Positions 1 to 7,869 are shown, counted from the stretch's first letter. The stretch is DNA of 39,807 bases from an uncultured Gammaproteobacteria bacterium (GCA_947259955.1 CAMYOI010000003.1:1-39807), one strand, 5' to 3'. Notes: generated by a model not told the origin, from the sequence alone. Translations and numbers: made by a program.

Positions 1-299
1 GGCACCTCGGTAACGGGTCCGGTCCGGATCAATCCGGCGTCGATGGGCCGAAACCGACCCTGTACTACCGAGGGACGAATGCGGTACATCCAGGTGCGGC
101 GGTTGGCGTGACGCGGTGCGGTAAATGCAGTGCCCGATAGCTTTTCAGCATACAATCCGTAGGCAACTTGCTGGGGAGAAAAACGTCCGACGGGGAGTGC
201 GCCGGCAAGAGCTTCCGATGCATGTTCATTGCCGAAGCCTGAGAGGTAACGCAGTTTCGTCGCGGGCTCGGCCCGGGATGAATGAGCTGTCTGTGTCAT
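1..299 (-). CDS. hmgA: Homogentisate 1,2-dioxygenase, N-terminal part (cut by window edge)
   Basis: This gene is missing from the ORF track because it runs off the left edge. Reading the minus strand from an ATG at 299 gives about 99 residues beginning [26 protein letters not shown], then [29 protein letters not shown] and [11 protein letters not shown]. These blocks are the strongly conserved N-terminal part of homogentisate 1,2-dioxygenase. The family enzyme is a cytosolic non-haem iron dioxygenase that opens the ring of homogentisate to maleylacetoacetate in tyrosine and phenylalanine degradation. The iron ligands lie in the C-terminal half, outside the window. It is divergent from a fumarylacetoacetate hydrolase gene, the last enzyme of the same pathway. 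The identity is secure; completeness of the gene cannot be judged. Confidence 0.93.
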   Translation of the reverse strand, partial: MTQTAHSSRAEPATKLRYLSGFGNEHASEALAGALPVGRFSPQQVAYGLYAEKLSGTAFTAPRHANRRTWMYRIRPSVVQGRFRPIDAGLIRTGPVTEV

Positions 300-323
300 C
301 GTCGTTGAATTTTCGTCCAGTAC

Positions 324-368
324 TTGACCGACCGGGAGAGTATAGTTACATTTGAAACTAAAAACAAC
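324..368. promoter_or_regulatory. Divergent hmgA/fahA promoter region with palindromic operator candidate
   Basis: The 110-base gap between the divergent hmgA and FAH genes contains an imperfect palindrome at 343-360, TAGTTACA-TT-TGAAACTA (7 of 8 pairs match). Rightward, TTGACC (324-329) and TACATT (347-352) are 17 bases apart. Leftward, TTGTTT (363-368) and TATACT (complement of 339-344) are 18 bases apart. Both putative promoters overlap the palindrome, so one bound regulator could control both directions. Tyrosine-catabolism genes in Proteobacteria are known to be controlled by several regulators, including MarR-type and IclR-type proteins; which one acts here cannot be told from the sequence. 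Confidence 0.5.
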
Positions 369-409
369 ACGACCTCGGGCGCAGGAAATCGCCACCACGG
401 AGCACCACT

Positions 410-1399
410 ATGAAGCTTGCGAGTCTCAAACAAGGCGGCCGCGACGGCACGCTGATCGTTGTCGACAGGAACATGGAAAAAGCGGTCGCGGTACCGGATA
501 TTGCGGCGACGATGCAGGCTGCCCTGGACAACTGGTCGGAGTCCAGCGGTGCTCTCAAGGCGGTCTATACCGAACTCCAGTCCGGACGCGGGGAGGATGC
601 CTTCCGGTTCGATCCGGCAAACGCGGCGGCACCGCTTCCCCGCGCCTACCATTGGGCAGACGGCAGCGCCTACGTCACCCACGTCGAACTGGTGCGCAGG
701 GCGCGGGGCGCGGAATTGCCTGAATCATTCTGGCAGGAACCGCTGATGTACATGGGTGCATCCGACGCGTTCATTGGCGCACGAGACGACATCGAGGTCG
801 AGGACGAGTCGTGGGGCATCGATTTCGAGGCGGAGGTCGCGGTGATCACCGACGACGTGCCGGCGGGGACCGGTGTCGAACGGGCAGGCGAACACATCAA
901 GCTGATTGCGCTGGTCAACGATGTGTCGCTGCGTAACCTGATCCCGGCGGAGCTGGCAAAGCAGTTTGGCTTTTATCAGTCAAAGCCGCAAACGGCGTTC
1001 TCACCGGTCGCGGTGACCCCCGATGAACTGGGCGACGCCTGGGACGGTGACCGGGTCCACCTGCCGCTGATCGCCACCTGGAACGGCCGCCGCGTGGGGG
1101 CTCCCAATGCCGGGCGCGACATGACCTTCGACTTTCCACAGTTGATTGCCCACGCGGCGAAATCCCGAGGCCTCATGGCCGGAACGGTAATCGGTTCGGG
1201 TACGGTCTCGAATGTCGGCAGTGAGGACGGTTCCTGCTGCATTGCCGAGGTGCGGTGCCTGGAGACCATCGCCAATGGCAAACCCAAAACCCCATTCATG
1301 TCGTTTGGGGATCGAGTCGAGATCGACATGCTCGACGCCGGCGGCAGCAGTATCTTCGGCAGGATTGATCAGCGCGTAACGCAGTACAATAGGCCATGA
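410..1399 (+). CDS. fahA: Fumarylacetoacetate hydrolase family protein
   Basis: The product has 329 residues. The family hydrolyses fumarylacetoacetate to fumarate and acetoacetate, the last step of homogentisate degradation. The metal-binding core is visible: DFEAEVAVI (E140, E142) followed by the NDVSLR block (D171), then QTAFSPVAVTPDELG and the VIGSGTVSN segment. The length fits the monodomain proteobacterial type (about 330 residues) rather than the longer eukaryotic-type enzyme. The ATG at 410 follows a GGAG eight bases upstream. The divergent hmgA gene supports the pathway role. The next gene starts 25 bases downstream on the same strand but seems to belong to another function, so they may be separate units. 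Maleylacetoacetate isomerase and 4-hydroxyphenylpyruvate dioxygenase are not in the window. Confidence 0.88.
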   Translation: MKLASLKQGGRDGTLIVVDRNMEKAVAVPDIAATMQAALDNWSESSGALKAVYTELQSGRGEDAFRFDPANAAAPLPRAYHWADGSAYVTHVELVRRARGAELPESFWQEPLMYMGASDAFIGARDDIEVEDESWGIDFEAEVAVITDDVPAGTGVERAGEHIKLIALVNDVSLRNLIPAELAKQFGFYQSKPQTAFSPVAVTPDELGDAWDGDRVHLPLIATWNGRRVGAPNAGRDMTFDFPQLIAHAAKSRGLMAGTVIGSGTVSNVGSEDGSCCIAEVRCLETIANGKPKTPFMSFGDRVEIDMLDAGGSSIFGRIDQRVTQYNRP

Positions 1400-1424
1400 C
1401 AGCACAACAACCCGGGGAGGGTTA

Positions 1425-2522
1425 GTGGACTACGATATTGCCGTGATCGGTGGTGGTCTGGTCGGGTCGAGTATTGCCTATGGTTTGTCGAAAAAGGGGC
1501 ACGGGGTTGCGCTTCTGGACGAAGGCGACCGGGCCTTCAGGGCCTCCCGCGGAAACTTCGGTCTGATCTGGGTACAGGGCAAGGGATGGGATTTCCCCGC
1601 GTACGCCAAATGGACCGATGAAGCGGCCGGCCTCTGGCCAGCTTTCGATGCCGAATTACAGGAATCGACCGGCGTGGATCTGGGCTACACACGGCCCGGC
1701 GGCATGGAATTTTGTTTCGACGAACGGGGCTGGAACGATCTGAACGACTGTATGGCCAGGGTGAGGACCAATAGCGATGGTGCCTTCGAATACGAAATGC
1801 TTGAACATGCCGAACTCAAGAAACGCATACCCGAGGTTTCGGCAGCGGTGATCGGCGCCAGCTATTCGCCCCGGGACGGCCACGTCAATCCACTTTACTT
1901 GTTGCGTGCTCTGCACCAGCGCCTGGATGCAGGCCGGGTCGATTACCTGCCCAACCGGCATGTCGACTCAATCGAATGCTTGCACGGTGGATTCGAGCTG
2001 CGAACAAACGATGAACGGCTTGCAGCCGGCAGGGTTGTGCTGTGCGCTGGGATTGACAACGTGCGCCTCGGTAAACTGCTCGGGCTGAACATCCCGGTGC
2101 GTCCAAACCGGGGACAGTTGCTCATCACAGAAAGGGTGCGGCATTTCTTGAACTATCCGACGTTGCAGGTCAGGCAAACGCGGGAAGGCAGCCTTCAGAT
2201 CGGGGATTCCCAGGAGGATGCGGGACGGGACGACGGCACGACCACCGAAGTAATGAACCGTCTGGCATCCAGGGCTGTATCGATTTTTCCCATGCTGAAA
2301 ACCGTACGCGTCGTCCGCGCGTGGGCGGCGCTGCGCGTAATGACTCCGGATGGCAAGCCGGTGTATCAGCAATCCTCCGACTGCCAAGGTGCATTTGGCA
2401 TCGCGTGCCACAGCGGGGTGACGTTGGCTGCCATTCATGCCGGACCGGTGGCGGACTGGGTGGCCGGCGGCAATCCTCATCCGCTGATTGCTCGATTCCA
2501 TCCGGACCGATTCGATGTTTAA
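1425..2522 (+). CDS. FAD-dependent DAO-family oxidase, HcnC/OoxB-type subunit
   Basis: The product has 365 residues and starts at a GTG preceded by a strong GGGAGGG site. It opens with a Rossmann FAD-binding motif (DIAVIGGGLVGSSIAYGLSKKGHGVALLDE) followed by ASRGNFGLIWVQGKG, a block typical of the DAO-fold subunit of HcnC, opine oxidase B and D-hydroxyproline dehydrogenase beta. The C-terminal HSGVTLA-H-GP segment is the usual flavin/substrate-site end of this family. Such subunits oxidise the C-N bond of an amino acid or imino compound. The next two genes encode the iron-sulfur and second flavin subunits, overlapping or abutting it, so a heterotrimeric dehydrogenase is likely. The substrate cannot be read from sequence; hydroxyproline, an opine or glycine-like amino acids are the family options. 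Confidence 0.85.
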   Translation: MDYDIAVIGGGLVGSSIAYGLSKKGHGVALLDEGDRAFRASRGNFGLIWVQGKGWDFPAYAKWTDEAAGLWPAFDAELQESTGVDLGYTRPGGMEFCFDERGWNDLNDCMARVRTNSDGAFEYEMLEHAELKKRIPEVSAAVIGASYSPRDGHVNPLYLLRALHQRLDAGRVDYLPNRHVDSIECLHGGFELRTNDERLAAGRVVLCAGIDNVRLGKLLGLNIPVRPNRGQLLITERVRHFLNYPTLQVRQTREGSLQIGDSQEDAGRDDGTTTEVMNRLASRAVSIFPMLKTVRVVRAWAALRVMTPDGKPVYQQSSDCQGAFGIACHSGVTLAAIHAGPVADWVAGGNPHPLIARFHPDRFDV

Positions 2523-2829
2523 AACTCTGACAACGGTCCGCCGGAATTTGATCCGTTTCACGCTCGATGGGCAATTCCACCAGGCGCCGGCGGGAATCAG
2601 CGTTGCCGCGGCGCTGTTGACCGTTATCCGGGTTAGCCGACGCAGCGTCGTCTCCGGCCGCGCGCGCGGCCCGTATTGCATGATGGGCACGTGCTTTGAT
2701 TGTCTGGTATGCATCGACGGCGAACCCAATCAGCAGGCATGCATGGTGACGCTGCGGGAGGGCATGAAGATCGCAACACAGCCCGGCATCAGGGATCTCG
2801 ATACAGGAACCACAGCGGAAATGGATTAA
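2515..2829 (+). CDS. Small 2Fe-2S ferredoxin-like subunit, HcnA/OoxC-type
   Basis: The ORF track begins at 2488, but the ATG at 2515 (MFKTLTTVRRNLIRFTLDGQ) overlaps the preceding stop by eight bases and gives the usual length of about 105 residues for this family. The cysteine pattern PYCMMGTCFDCLV followed downstream by QACM is the four-cysteine plant-type [2Fe-2S] signature. In the HcnABC and opine oxidase families this subunit passes electrons between the two flavoproteins. It is flanked on both sides by those flavoproteins with overlap or direct abutment (stop at 2829, next ATG at 2830), which implies translational coupling and fixed stoichiometry. The subunit type is clear; the substrate of the complex is not. 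Confidence 0.85.
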   Translation: MFKTLTTVRRNLIRFTLDGQFHQAPAGISVAAALLTVIRVSRRSVVSGRARGPYCMMGTCFDCLVCIDGEPNQQACMVTLREGMKIATQPGIRDLDTGTTAEMD

Positions 2830-4200
2830 ATGAAAGCTCGATATTCACTCGTCGTCGTGGGAGCTGGACCGGCGGGAATGGCCGCGGCCCGGTGCGCGGC
2901 GGCGCACGGGGTCGATGTTGCGCTGCTGGATGAGCAGGAGCGGCCGGGAGGGCAGATATATCGAAGCGTCGATGATTCGCCGCTGCCTGATCCCACTCTG
3001 CTGGGAAGCGACTACCTTGACGGTCGGCAGCAAGTATCAGACTTCCGCAATGCGGATATCGACTACTATTCAGGGGCAACGGTGTGGAATCTTAGCCGGA
3101 ATCGTGAAGTCAGCGTGTTGGTTGACGGCAAGAGCCGGTGCCTTGGCGCCGACCGTATCGTTATTGCCACCGGTGCCCAGGAGCGGCCCATGCCGTTGCC
3201 TGGCTGGCAGTTGCCCGGCGTCATGACGGCCGGCGCCGGGCAGATCCTGCTCAAGTCCGCCGCCATCATCCCTCCCGACGATGTCGTGCTGGCGGGCAGC
3301 GGACCTCTTCTTTTGTTATTGGCATCGCAGTACCTCAAAGCCGGCGTCGGTATCCAGGCAATCCTTGACACCACGCCGCGAAGCAACCGGCCCAGGGCAG
3401 TCCGCCACCTGATCGGGGCATTGGAATCTGCGTCGTACCTGGCCAAGGGTATGGGCCTGATCGCGTCGATACGGCGGAGCAGGGTCCCCGTCTACAAAGA
3501 GGTCTCCGCGCTAAACGCCCACGGTGATGAAGTGCTGGAGGCGGTGAGATTCAATAGCCGTGGTCAAGACCATGAATTGCCCACTGGAACCCTGATGTTA
3601 CATATCGGCGTCATTCCCCAACTGCAGCTGGCGATGGCCGCTGATTGTGAAATCCGCTGGGACGAAGCGCAGTTGTGTTGGCGGCCCGGCCTGGATCAAT
3701 GGCTCTGCAGTACGGTCCCAGGAATTGGCATCGCCGGTGATTGTGCGGGGATCGTGGGCGCACAGGCATCGCAGCTGCAGGGCCAGCTTTCCGGGCTCCA
3801 ATGCGTATACGAACACGGTGCCTTGAACCGTGATCAACGCGACCTGAAGGCCGTTGCCATCAGAAAGTCCCTCGACAAACATCTCGCCATTCGTCCGTTT
3901 CTGGATTCGATGTACCGGCCGTCGCCGGAATTCCTGACCCCGGTTGACGATACCATGGTGTGTCGATGTGAGGAGGTCAGCGCCGGCGAGATTCGGGAGA
4001 TTGCCAGGCTGGGTTGCCAGGGCCCGAATCAGGCCAAGGCATTCAGCCGCTGCGGCATGGGGCCGTGTCAGGGCCGCCAATGCGGCAGCACCGTCGCCGC
4101 GCTCATCGCCGAGGTGCAGGGGCGCAAAATATCAGACGTGGGGTATTATCGTGTGCGGCCGCCGGTCAAGCCGATTACTCTGGGTCAAATGGAGGAATAG
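2830..4200 (+). CDS. NAD(P)/FAD oxidoreductase with BFD-like 2Fe-2S domain, HcnB/OoxA-type subunit
   Basis: The product has 456 residues. It begins with a dinucleotide-binding motif (SLVVVGAGPAGMAAARCAAAHGVDVALLDEQERPGGQIY). It has IVIATGAQERPMPLPGWQLPGVMTAGAGQ in the middle, a block shared with sarcosine oxidase alpha and HcnB/OoxA proteins, and a later GIAGDCAGI FAD motif. The C-terminal region carries CRCEEVSAGEI and CGMGPCQGRQCG, the four cysteines of a BFD-like [2Fe-2S] domain. This is the large electron-accepting subunit of the HcnABC / opine oxidase / hydroxyproline dehydrogenase type. The ATG directly follows the stop of the 2Fe-2S subunit. Its own TAG lies inside the left arm of a long hairpin repeat, which is unusual and may affect mRNA end formation. 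Confidence 0.87.
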   Translation: MKARYSLVVVGAGPAGMAAARCAAAHGVDVALLDEQERPGGQIYRSVDDSPLPDPTLLGSDYLDGRQQVSDFRNADIDYYSGATVWNLSRNREVSVLVDGKSRCLGADRIVIATGAQERPMPLPGWQLPGVMTAGAGQILLKSAAIIPPDDVVLAGSGPLLLLLASQYLKAGVGIQAILDTTPRSNRPRAVRHLIGALESASYLAKGMGLIASIRRSRVPVYKEVSALNAHGDEVLEAVRFNSRGQDHELPTGTLMLHIGVIPQLQLAMAADCEIRWDEAQLCWRPGLDQWLCSTVPGIGIAGDCAGIVGAQASQLQGQLSGLQCVYEHGALNRDQRDLKAVAIRKSLDKHLAIRPFLDSMYRPSPEFLTPVDDTMVCRCEEVSAGEIREIARLGCQGPNQAKAFSRCGMGPCQGRQCGSTVAALIAEVQGRKISDVGYYRVRPPVKPITLGQMEE

Positions 4201-4251
4201 GGGACAGACCCCGTTTTTTCTTCAAAGAAAAAACGGGGTCTGTCCCCTATT
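4196..4251. repeat. Perfect 27-bp-arm inverted repeat overlapping a stop codon
   Basis: The sequence AATAGGGGACAGACCCCG followed by a T-run is mirrored exactly by A-run, CGGGGTCTGTCCCCTATT. Arms of 27 bases (4196-4222 and 4225-4251) are separated by only two bases. The TAG stop of the upstream oxidoreductase (4198-4200) is inside the left arm. Short GGGGACAG-type palindromes of this look are often dispersed in gammaproteobacterial genomes and linked to RAYT transposases, and a RAYT relic is present at 32.7 kb. As RNA it would form a very stable stem and could act as a bidirectional terminator or mRNA stabiliser. Structure is seen; mobility and function are inferred. Confidence 0.85.
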
Positions 4252-4280
4252 TCAATTTCTAAAAACTGAGGAGCCAACCT

Positions 4281-5102
4281 ATGGCTGAGGGACTCGTAAC
4301 TGAAAAGGATATCGAAGACTTCGAAAGACAAGGCGTTGTTTGCCTGCGCGGCGTGTTCGAGGCCGCATGGCTGGAAAAACTGGCGGCGGGGCTTGACAAG
4401 AACTTTGCCGATCCGGGTCCGGACGGCACGATGTATACAGAAAAGGGCGGGCCGGGGGGCTTCTATGACGACTACTGCAACTGGCGGCGTATACCGGAGT
4501 ACCGCGCGTTCGTGTTGAACTCTCCCGCGGGCGAGGTCGCCGGGCGCCTGACCCGTTCCCGAACCGCGCGAATCTATCACGAGCACGTGCTGGTCAAGGA
4601 GCCCGGGACCCAGGAGGTCACCCCCTGGCACCATGATTTGACCTACTACGGCGTCGACGGCGAGCAACTCTGTTCCATCTGGCTGCCGCTGGACCCGGTA
4701 CCGCAGTCGGCGTGCCCTGAGTTCGTCGCCGGGTCCCATCTCGGCGGAAAGCTGTATTACCCGCGCCTGTTCATCGATCACCGCAATTACGCCGACGGCG
4801 CCGATGGTTACGAGACCGTGCCCGACATCGAAAGCAATCGTAACGATCATACCATCCTGTCGTGGCAACTCGAGCCGGGCGATTGCATCGTGTTCCACAT
4901 GCGCACCTTGCACGGCGCGCCGGGGACGAGCGGTCTGAAGACGCGCCGACGGGGATTTTCCACCCGCTGGCTGGGGGATGACGCCCGCTTCGCCGTCCGT
5001 CCCTGGAAAACATCGCCGCCCTACCCGGAGGTCAGCCTCACCGCGGGCGAGCGCATGGAACACGCCTCATTTCCGGTGGTGTGGACGGCTCAGGACGGGT
5101 AA
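4281..5102 (+). CDS. Phytanoyl-CoA dioxygenase (PhyH) family 2-oxoglutarate oxygenase
   Basis: The product has 273 residues, a normal size for PhyH proteins. The Fe(II) site is visible as WHHDLTYYG (H117 and D119 as the HxD pair) with the distal histidine in HMRTLHGAPG (H211), followed by an arginine-rich TRRRGFSTRW segment that would hold the 2-oxoglutarate-binding arginine. Family members hydroxylate small molecules at unactivated carbons while decarboxylating 2-oxoglutarate. The gene lies 30 bases after a palindromic repeat that separates it from the three-subunit dehydrogenase, so co-transcription is uncertain, though a hydroxylase followed by an oxidase would make a sensible pathway. Its last 36 bases overlap convergently with the rhodanese gene. 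The substrate is unknown. Confidence 0.85.
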   Translation: MAEGLVTEKDIEDFERQGVVCLRGVFEAAWLEKLAAGLDKNFADPGPDGTMYTEKGGPGGFYDDYCNWRRIPEYRAFVLNSPAGEVAGRLTRSRTARIYHEHVLVKEPGTQEVTPWHHDLTYYGVDGEQLCSIWLPLDPVPQSACPEFVAGSHLGGKLYYPRLFIDHRNYADGADGYETVPDIESNRNDHTILSWQLEPGDCIVFHMRTLHGAPGTSGLKTRRRGFSTRWLGDDARFAVRPWKTSPPYPEVSLTAGERMEHASFPVVWTAQDG

Positions 5103-6695
5103 CTCGGGGAAAGAGAATGTCCGGTCGCGCTGCAGTATTTGCAGGAGTTCTCCCTGCCAATCGAGCATTCTCCGCTGGGCCGCCCTCACCGTAATGGGAT
5201 CGTCACCCTCGCGCACCACGAATTCGGCCGCGGCGTCGTCCACGTCACCAAGTGTTCTGGTCAACCCCGTGGCCAGGCTGCGACCGGAAACGCGCCACGC
5301 TTCGGTGCCGCCGGTGAGCACGGCCACGGGCCGATGCGCCAAATCGGCAAGATCCCGTGCGGCCAGCGACGCCAATCGGCTGTCCGGGCAGGTGGCAACC
5401 AGCATGTCCGAGGCGGGCATATTGTCCACGAGCTCAGGCAGGCGTGAACGCAGTGTCCACCACGCGCCCGGAATGTGTCCCCGCATATACGTCGAGCTGT
5501 CGGCGAAATCCAGCACGAGTATGTTTTCCGACTGGATCCGCCGCGACAGGTCTTCAGGGTTCATGGCCGCGGCATCGACACGGCTCAATTCGGCAATGTG
5601 CTCGATCCGCGGCCCGGCGGTCAGCTCATGTCCGTGGATGCCGCCGTCCAGCACCGCGACATCCGGCCAGCCCATCCGGCCAAGCCAGCTTGCAACGAGC
5701 GTCGCCCGGGCACCGTTGTCATCGACCAGGCAGATTCGGGCATTCATGGTTCCGATATGATCTTCGTACAGGCCGATCAACTCGCCGCCGGGGATCCATA
5801 TGGCGTCGGGCAGATGGCCTGCTTCGTATTCTTCGCGTGTCCTGACGTCCACGATGTAGAGGGTCCTGTCCTGATCGGCCCGCCATCGATCTAGCACGGC
5901 GGGTGTGATGCTGTGAACGCCGGTATCCACGGCCAGGCTCCGGGCAGCCTCCGCCGCCAGGGTGGCTGCCTCAGCTGACGGCGTCTGCCCAACTAATTTC
6001 GAACCGGCTTCGCTCGGATGGCCCGCCAGTTCCCAGCCGCGGACGCCGTTGGTCAGAACCAACACCGGGTTGTCCAAACCGGCTTCGATCAGGGACTCGC
6101 CGCCGAGCACGCCCCGCGTCACCGCACCACAGCCGACCACCACCGGTGTTGCGGGATCGGAAACCAGATCATGTATCCGGTACGGGAGTTCACCCAGCGG
6201 CACGTTGATCGCACCCGGAATGCTGCCGCCGCGGAATTCATCCTCCGTGCGGCTGTCGATAACGACCAGCTTTTCGCCCGAGTCCATTCTGGTGCTGAGT
6301 TCATCCGGTGATATGCGCGGAGGATGGTAGTGCTGATCCACATAGAGCCCAAAGGCGTAGGTGGTCACGTAGTGCCCCCTGAACAACTCGAACCCGGATC
6401 CGGTGCAGTTGTAGACGCCCCCTTCAATAGTGGAGACATCGGTGTAGCCGGCCGCTTCCATGGTTCCCGCGGCCCTTGCCGCGAGCCCGCTGTCGTCATC
6501 ACACAGCAACACCCGGGTGGTGTACCTTGGTACGTACCGCCTCATTCGCAGTTCGAGATGGCTCAACGGCAGGTTGATTGCCAGGAACAGGTGCGCGCGG
6601 GCGAATCGGCCGCGTTCGCGCACATCGAGCAGCGCGTACTCCCGGCCGTCATCGAGGATCTTTCTGAGTCTGTCGGGGTGTATCGATGTTGCCAT
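5067..6695 (-). CDS. Four-domain rhodanese-like sulfurtransferase
   Basis: The product has 542 residues made of four consecutive rhodanese-like domains, recognised by repeats of LLDVRERGRFARAH, VVIDSRTEDEFRGGSIPGAINVP, YIVDVRTREEYEAGHLPDAIWIPGGEL and VLDFADSSTYMRGHIPGAWW. The expected catalytic cysteine is present in domain 1 (C65, CDDDSG), domain 2 (C189, CGAVTRG) and domain 4 (C436, CPDSR). Domain 3 has VDDNGARA, with aspartate (D325) in place of cysteine, so it is probably structural. Rhodaneses move sulfane sulfur from thiosulfate or persulfides to acceptors. No signal peptide is seen, so it should be cytosolic. It follows a rhomboid gene on the same strand (82-base gap) and overlaps the convergent PhyH gene by 36 bases. 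Confidence 0.88.
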   Translation of the reverse strand: MATSIHPDRLRKILDDGREYALLDVRERGRFARAHLFLAINLPLSHLELRMRRYVPRYTTRVLLCDDDSGLAARAAGTMEAAGYTDVSTIEGGVYNCTGSGFELFRGHYVTTYAFGLYVDQHYHPPRISPDELSTRMDSGEKLVVIDSRTEDEFRGGSIPGAINVPLGELPYRIHDLVSDPATPVVVGCGAVTRGVLGGESLIEAGLDNPVLVLTNGVRGWELAGHPSEAGSKLVGQTPSAEAATLAAEAARSLAVDTGVHSITPAVLDRWRADQDRTLYIVDVRTREEYEAGHLPDAIWIPGGELIGLYEDHIGTMNARICLVDDNGARATLVASWLGRMGWPDVAVLDGGIHGHELTAGPRIEHIAELSRVDAAAMNPEDLSRRIQSENILVLDFADSSTYMRGHIPGAWWTLRSRLPELVDNMPASDMLVATCPDSRLASLAARDLADLAHRPVAVLTGGTEAWRVSGRSLATGLTRTLGDVDDAAAEFVVREGDDPITVRAAQRRMLDWQGELLQILQRDRTFSFPELPVLSRPHHRK

Positions 6696-6777
6696 CAGAG
6701 CGGCATGTTAAAATGACTCGGCCCGACCATCTGCGGGCAGCTTACGGCAGCCCGCTTGTGCCCGTGCAATGCGCGGA

Positions 6778-7554
6778 TCATCGTATCCTTCGCCAGTTAC
6801 TTGTCGGCGATTGCTTCTGGTGCCATCCGTAGTACGGGTGTTGGCTGACCATGGCGGGTACCTTGAATAACCAGATCAGTATGGCGCCCGCGGCGAACCC
6901 GCCGATGTGGGCCCAGAATGCGGTGCCGCCGCCGCTCGCACCAATGGATGCAAATCCACCGATGACCTGCAGCAGCAGCCAGTACCCCAGCATGAATATA
7001 GCGGGCACCGCGACCGTGTTCACTATGAAGCCGAGAATAATCAACATATGCACGTGCACGCGCGGATACAGAACGATGTAGGCGCCCATGACCCCTCCGA
7101 TGGCACCCGAGGCGCCGACCATGGGAATAGCGGACTGCGGATCGGAGAGGATCTGGCCGGCCGCGGCGGCCAGTCCGCAGAGAAGGTAGAACACGGCGAA
7201 TCGTACGTGCCCCATGGAATCCTCGACATTATTGCCGAAGATCCACAGGAACCACATATTACCCAGGATATGCATCCATCCGCCGTGCATGAACATGGAG
7301 GTCAACAAGGTGTAGGCGCTGGTGGAGTCGGACAATACGCAGTATGTCCCCGGCCCCACCTGGAAGGCGGTCCCTGGGGGCAGGGTATTGAGGAGTTCAC
7401 CGGGAGTCAGACCCAGAGTGCAGACCGATCTGGACAATGATGGCTCACTGCCCAACCCCTGGGCCAAAACCCAGGCGGCGGCATTCAGGGCGATGATGCC
7501 GTAGGTGACGTAGGGCGTTATGAAGTGGGGATTGTCATCTCGGATTGGAAACAT
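6778..7554 (-). CDS. Rhomboid family intramembrane serine protease
   Basis: The product has 258 residues with about six hydrophobic segments. The rhomboid dyad is visible: the catalytic serine in GASGAIGGVMGAY (S149) and the histidine in WAHIGGFAAG (H216). HGGWMHILGNMWFLWIFGNNVED in the loop and second membrane segment is the conserved rhomboid HxxxxHxxxN region. The enzyme cleaves membrane proteins within the inner membrane; the substrate is unknown. The N-terminus MFPIRDDNPHF is typical of the bacterial GlpG-distant subgroup. The gene starts 39 bases after the end of a truncated PhyH gene and precedes the rhodanese gene, all on the minus strand. Confidence 0.92.
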   Translation of the reverse strand: MFPIRDDNPHFITPYVTYGIIALNAAAWVLAQGLGSEPSLSRSVCTLGLTPGELLNTLPPGTAFQVGPGTYCVLSDSTSAYTLLTSMFMHGGWMHILGNMWFLWIFGNNVEDSMGHVRFAVFYLLCGLAAAAGQILSDPQSAIPMVGASGAIGGVMGAYIVLYPRVHVHMLIILGFIVNTVAVPAIFMLGYWLLLQVIGGFASIGASGGGTAFWAHIGGFAAGAILIWLFKVPAMVSQHPYYGWHQKQSPTSNWRRIR

Positions 7555-7593
7555 GGGCGGATACCGGACAGAACGGGCTAGCTCGGATTTGCG

Positions 7594-7869
7594 TCAGCGT
7601 ACACGGCCTGGTTCTGGGCCGAAAGTATTCTCGAATGCCAGGCCGATCCTGCGTTCCCCGGAATGGTTGCAACCCGAGGCATGCAGCAGCTTACCGTGGT
7701 GTAGTGACATCTGCCCCGGTGCGAGCTGTGCAAGAACGGCTTTGTTTTCGTCGATTTCCATGTCGGCCTCATCGGCACTCAAAACATCGACGGGTAAATA
7801 ATAGCCGTCGCTGTCGAATCTTTCGGAGATGTCTGGGTAATCGTGGGCTGCCTTGAAGGATTCGCTCAT
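7594..7869 (-). pseudogene. Phytanoyl-CoA dioxygenase remnant with internal deletion
   Basis: The ORF track gives 142 residues from 8022, but an ATG at 7869 (MSESFKAAHDYPDISERFDSDGYYLPVDVLSADEAD) with a GAGG upstream is the likely start. This leaves 91 residues. The first 40 match the N-terminus of PhyH proteins (a DxDGYxxPVxVLS block). Residues after ENKAVLAQLAPGQMSLHHGKLLHASGCNHSGERRIGLAF match the C-terminal end, including the distal histidine region. The middle, about 150 residues with the HxD iron site, is absent. The reading frame is kept across the junction. I read this as a gene gutted by an in-frame deletion, hence inactive as an oxygenase. It is not a copy of the intact PhyH gene at 4.3 kb. 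Confidence 0.75.

Noticed and set aside
125-355. Plus-strand ORF of 76 residues at the left edge
   Set aside because: It lies over the hmgA coding strand, whose minus-strand translation is clearly conserved.
4185-5063. Minus-strand ORF of 292 residues opposite the PhyH gene
   Set aside because: The PhyH frame has the HxD and distal histidine motifs; the minus frame has no recognisable domain and runs through the palindromic repeat.
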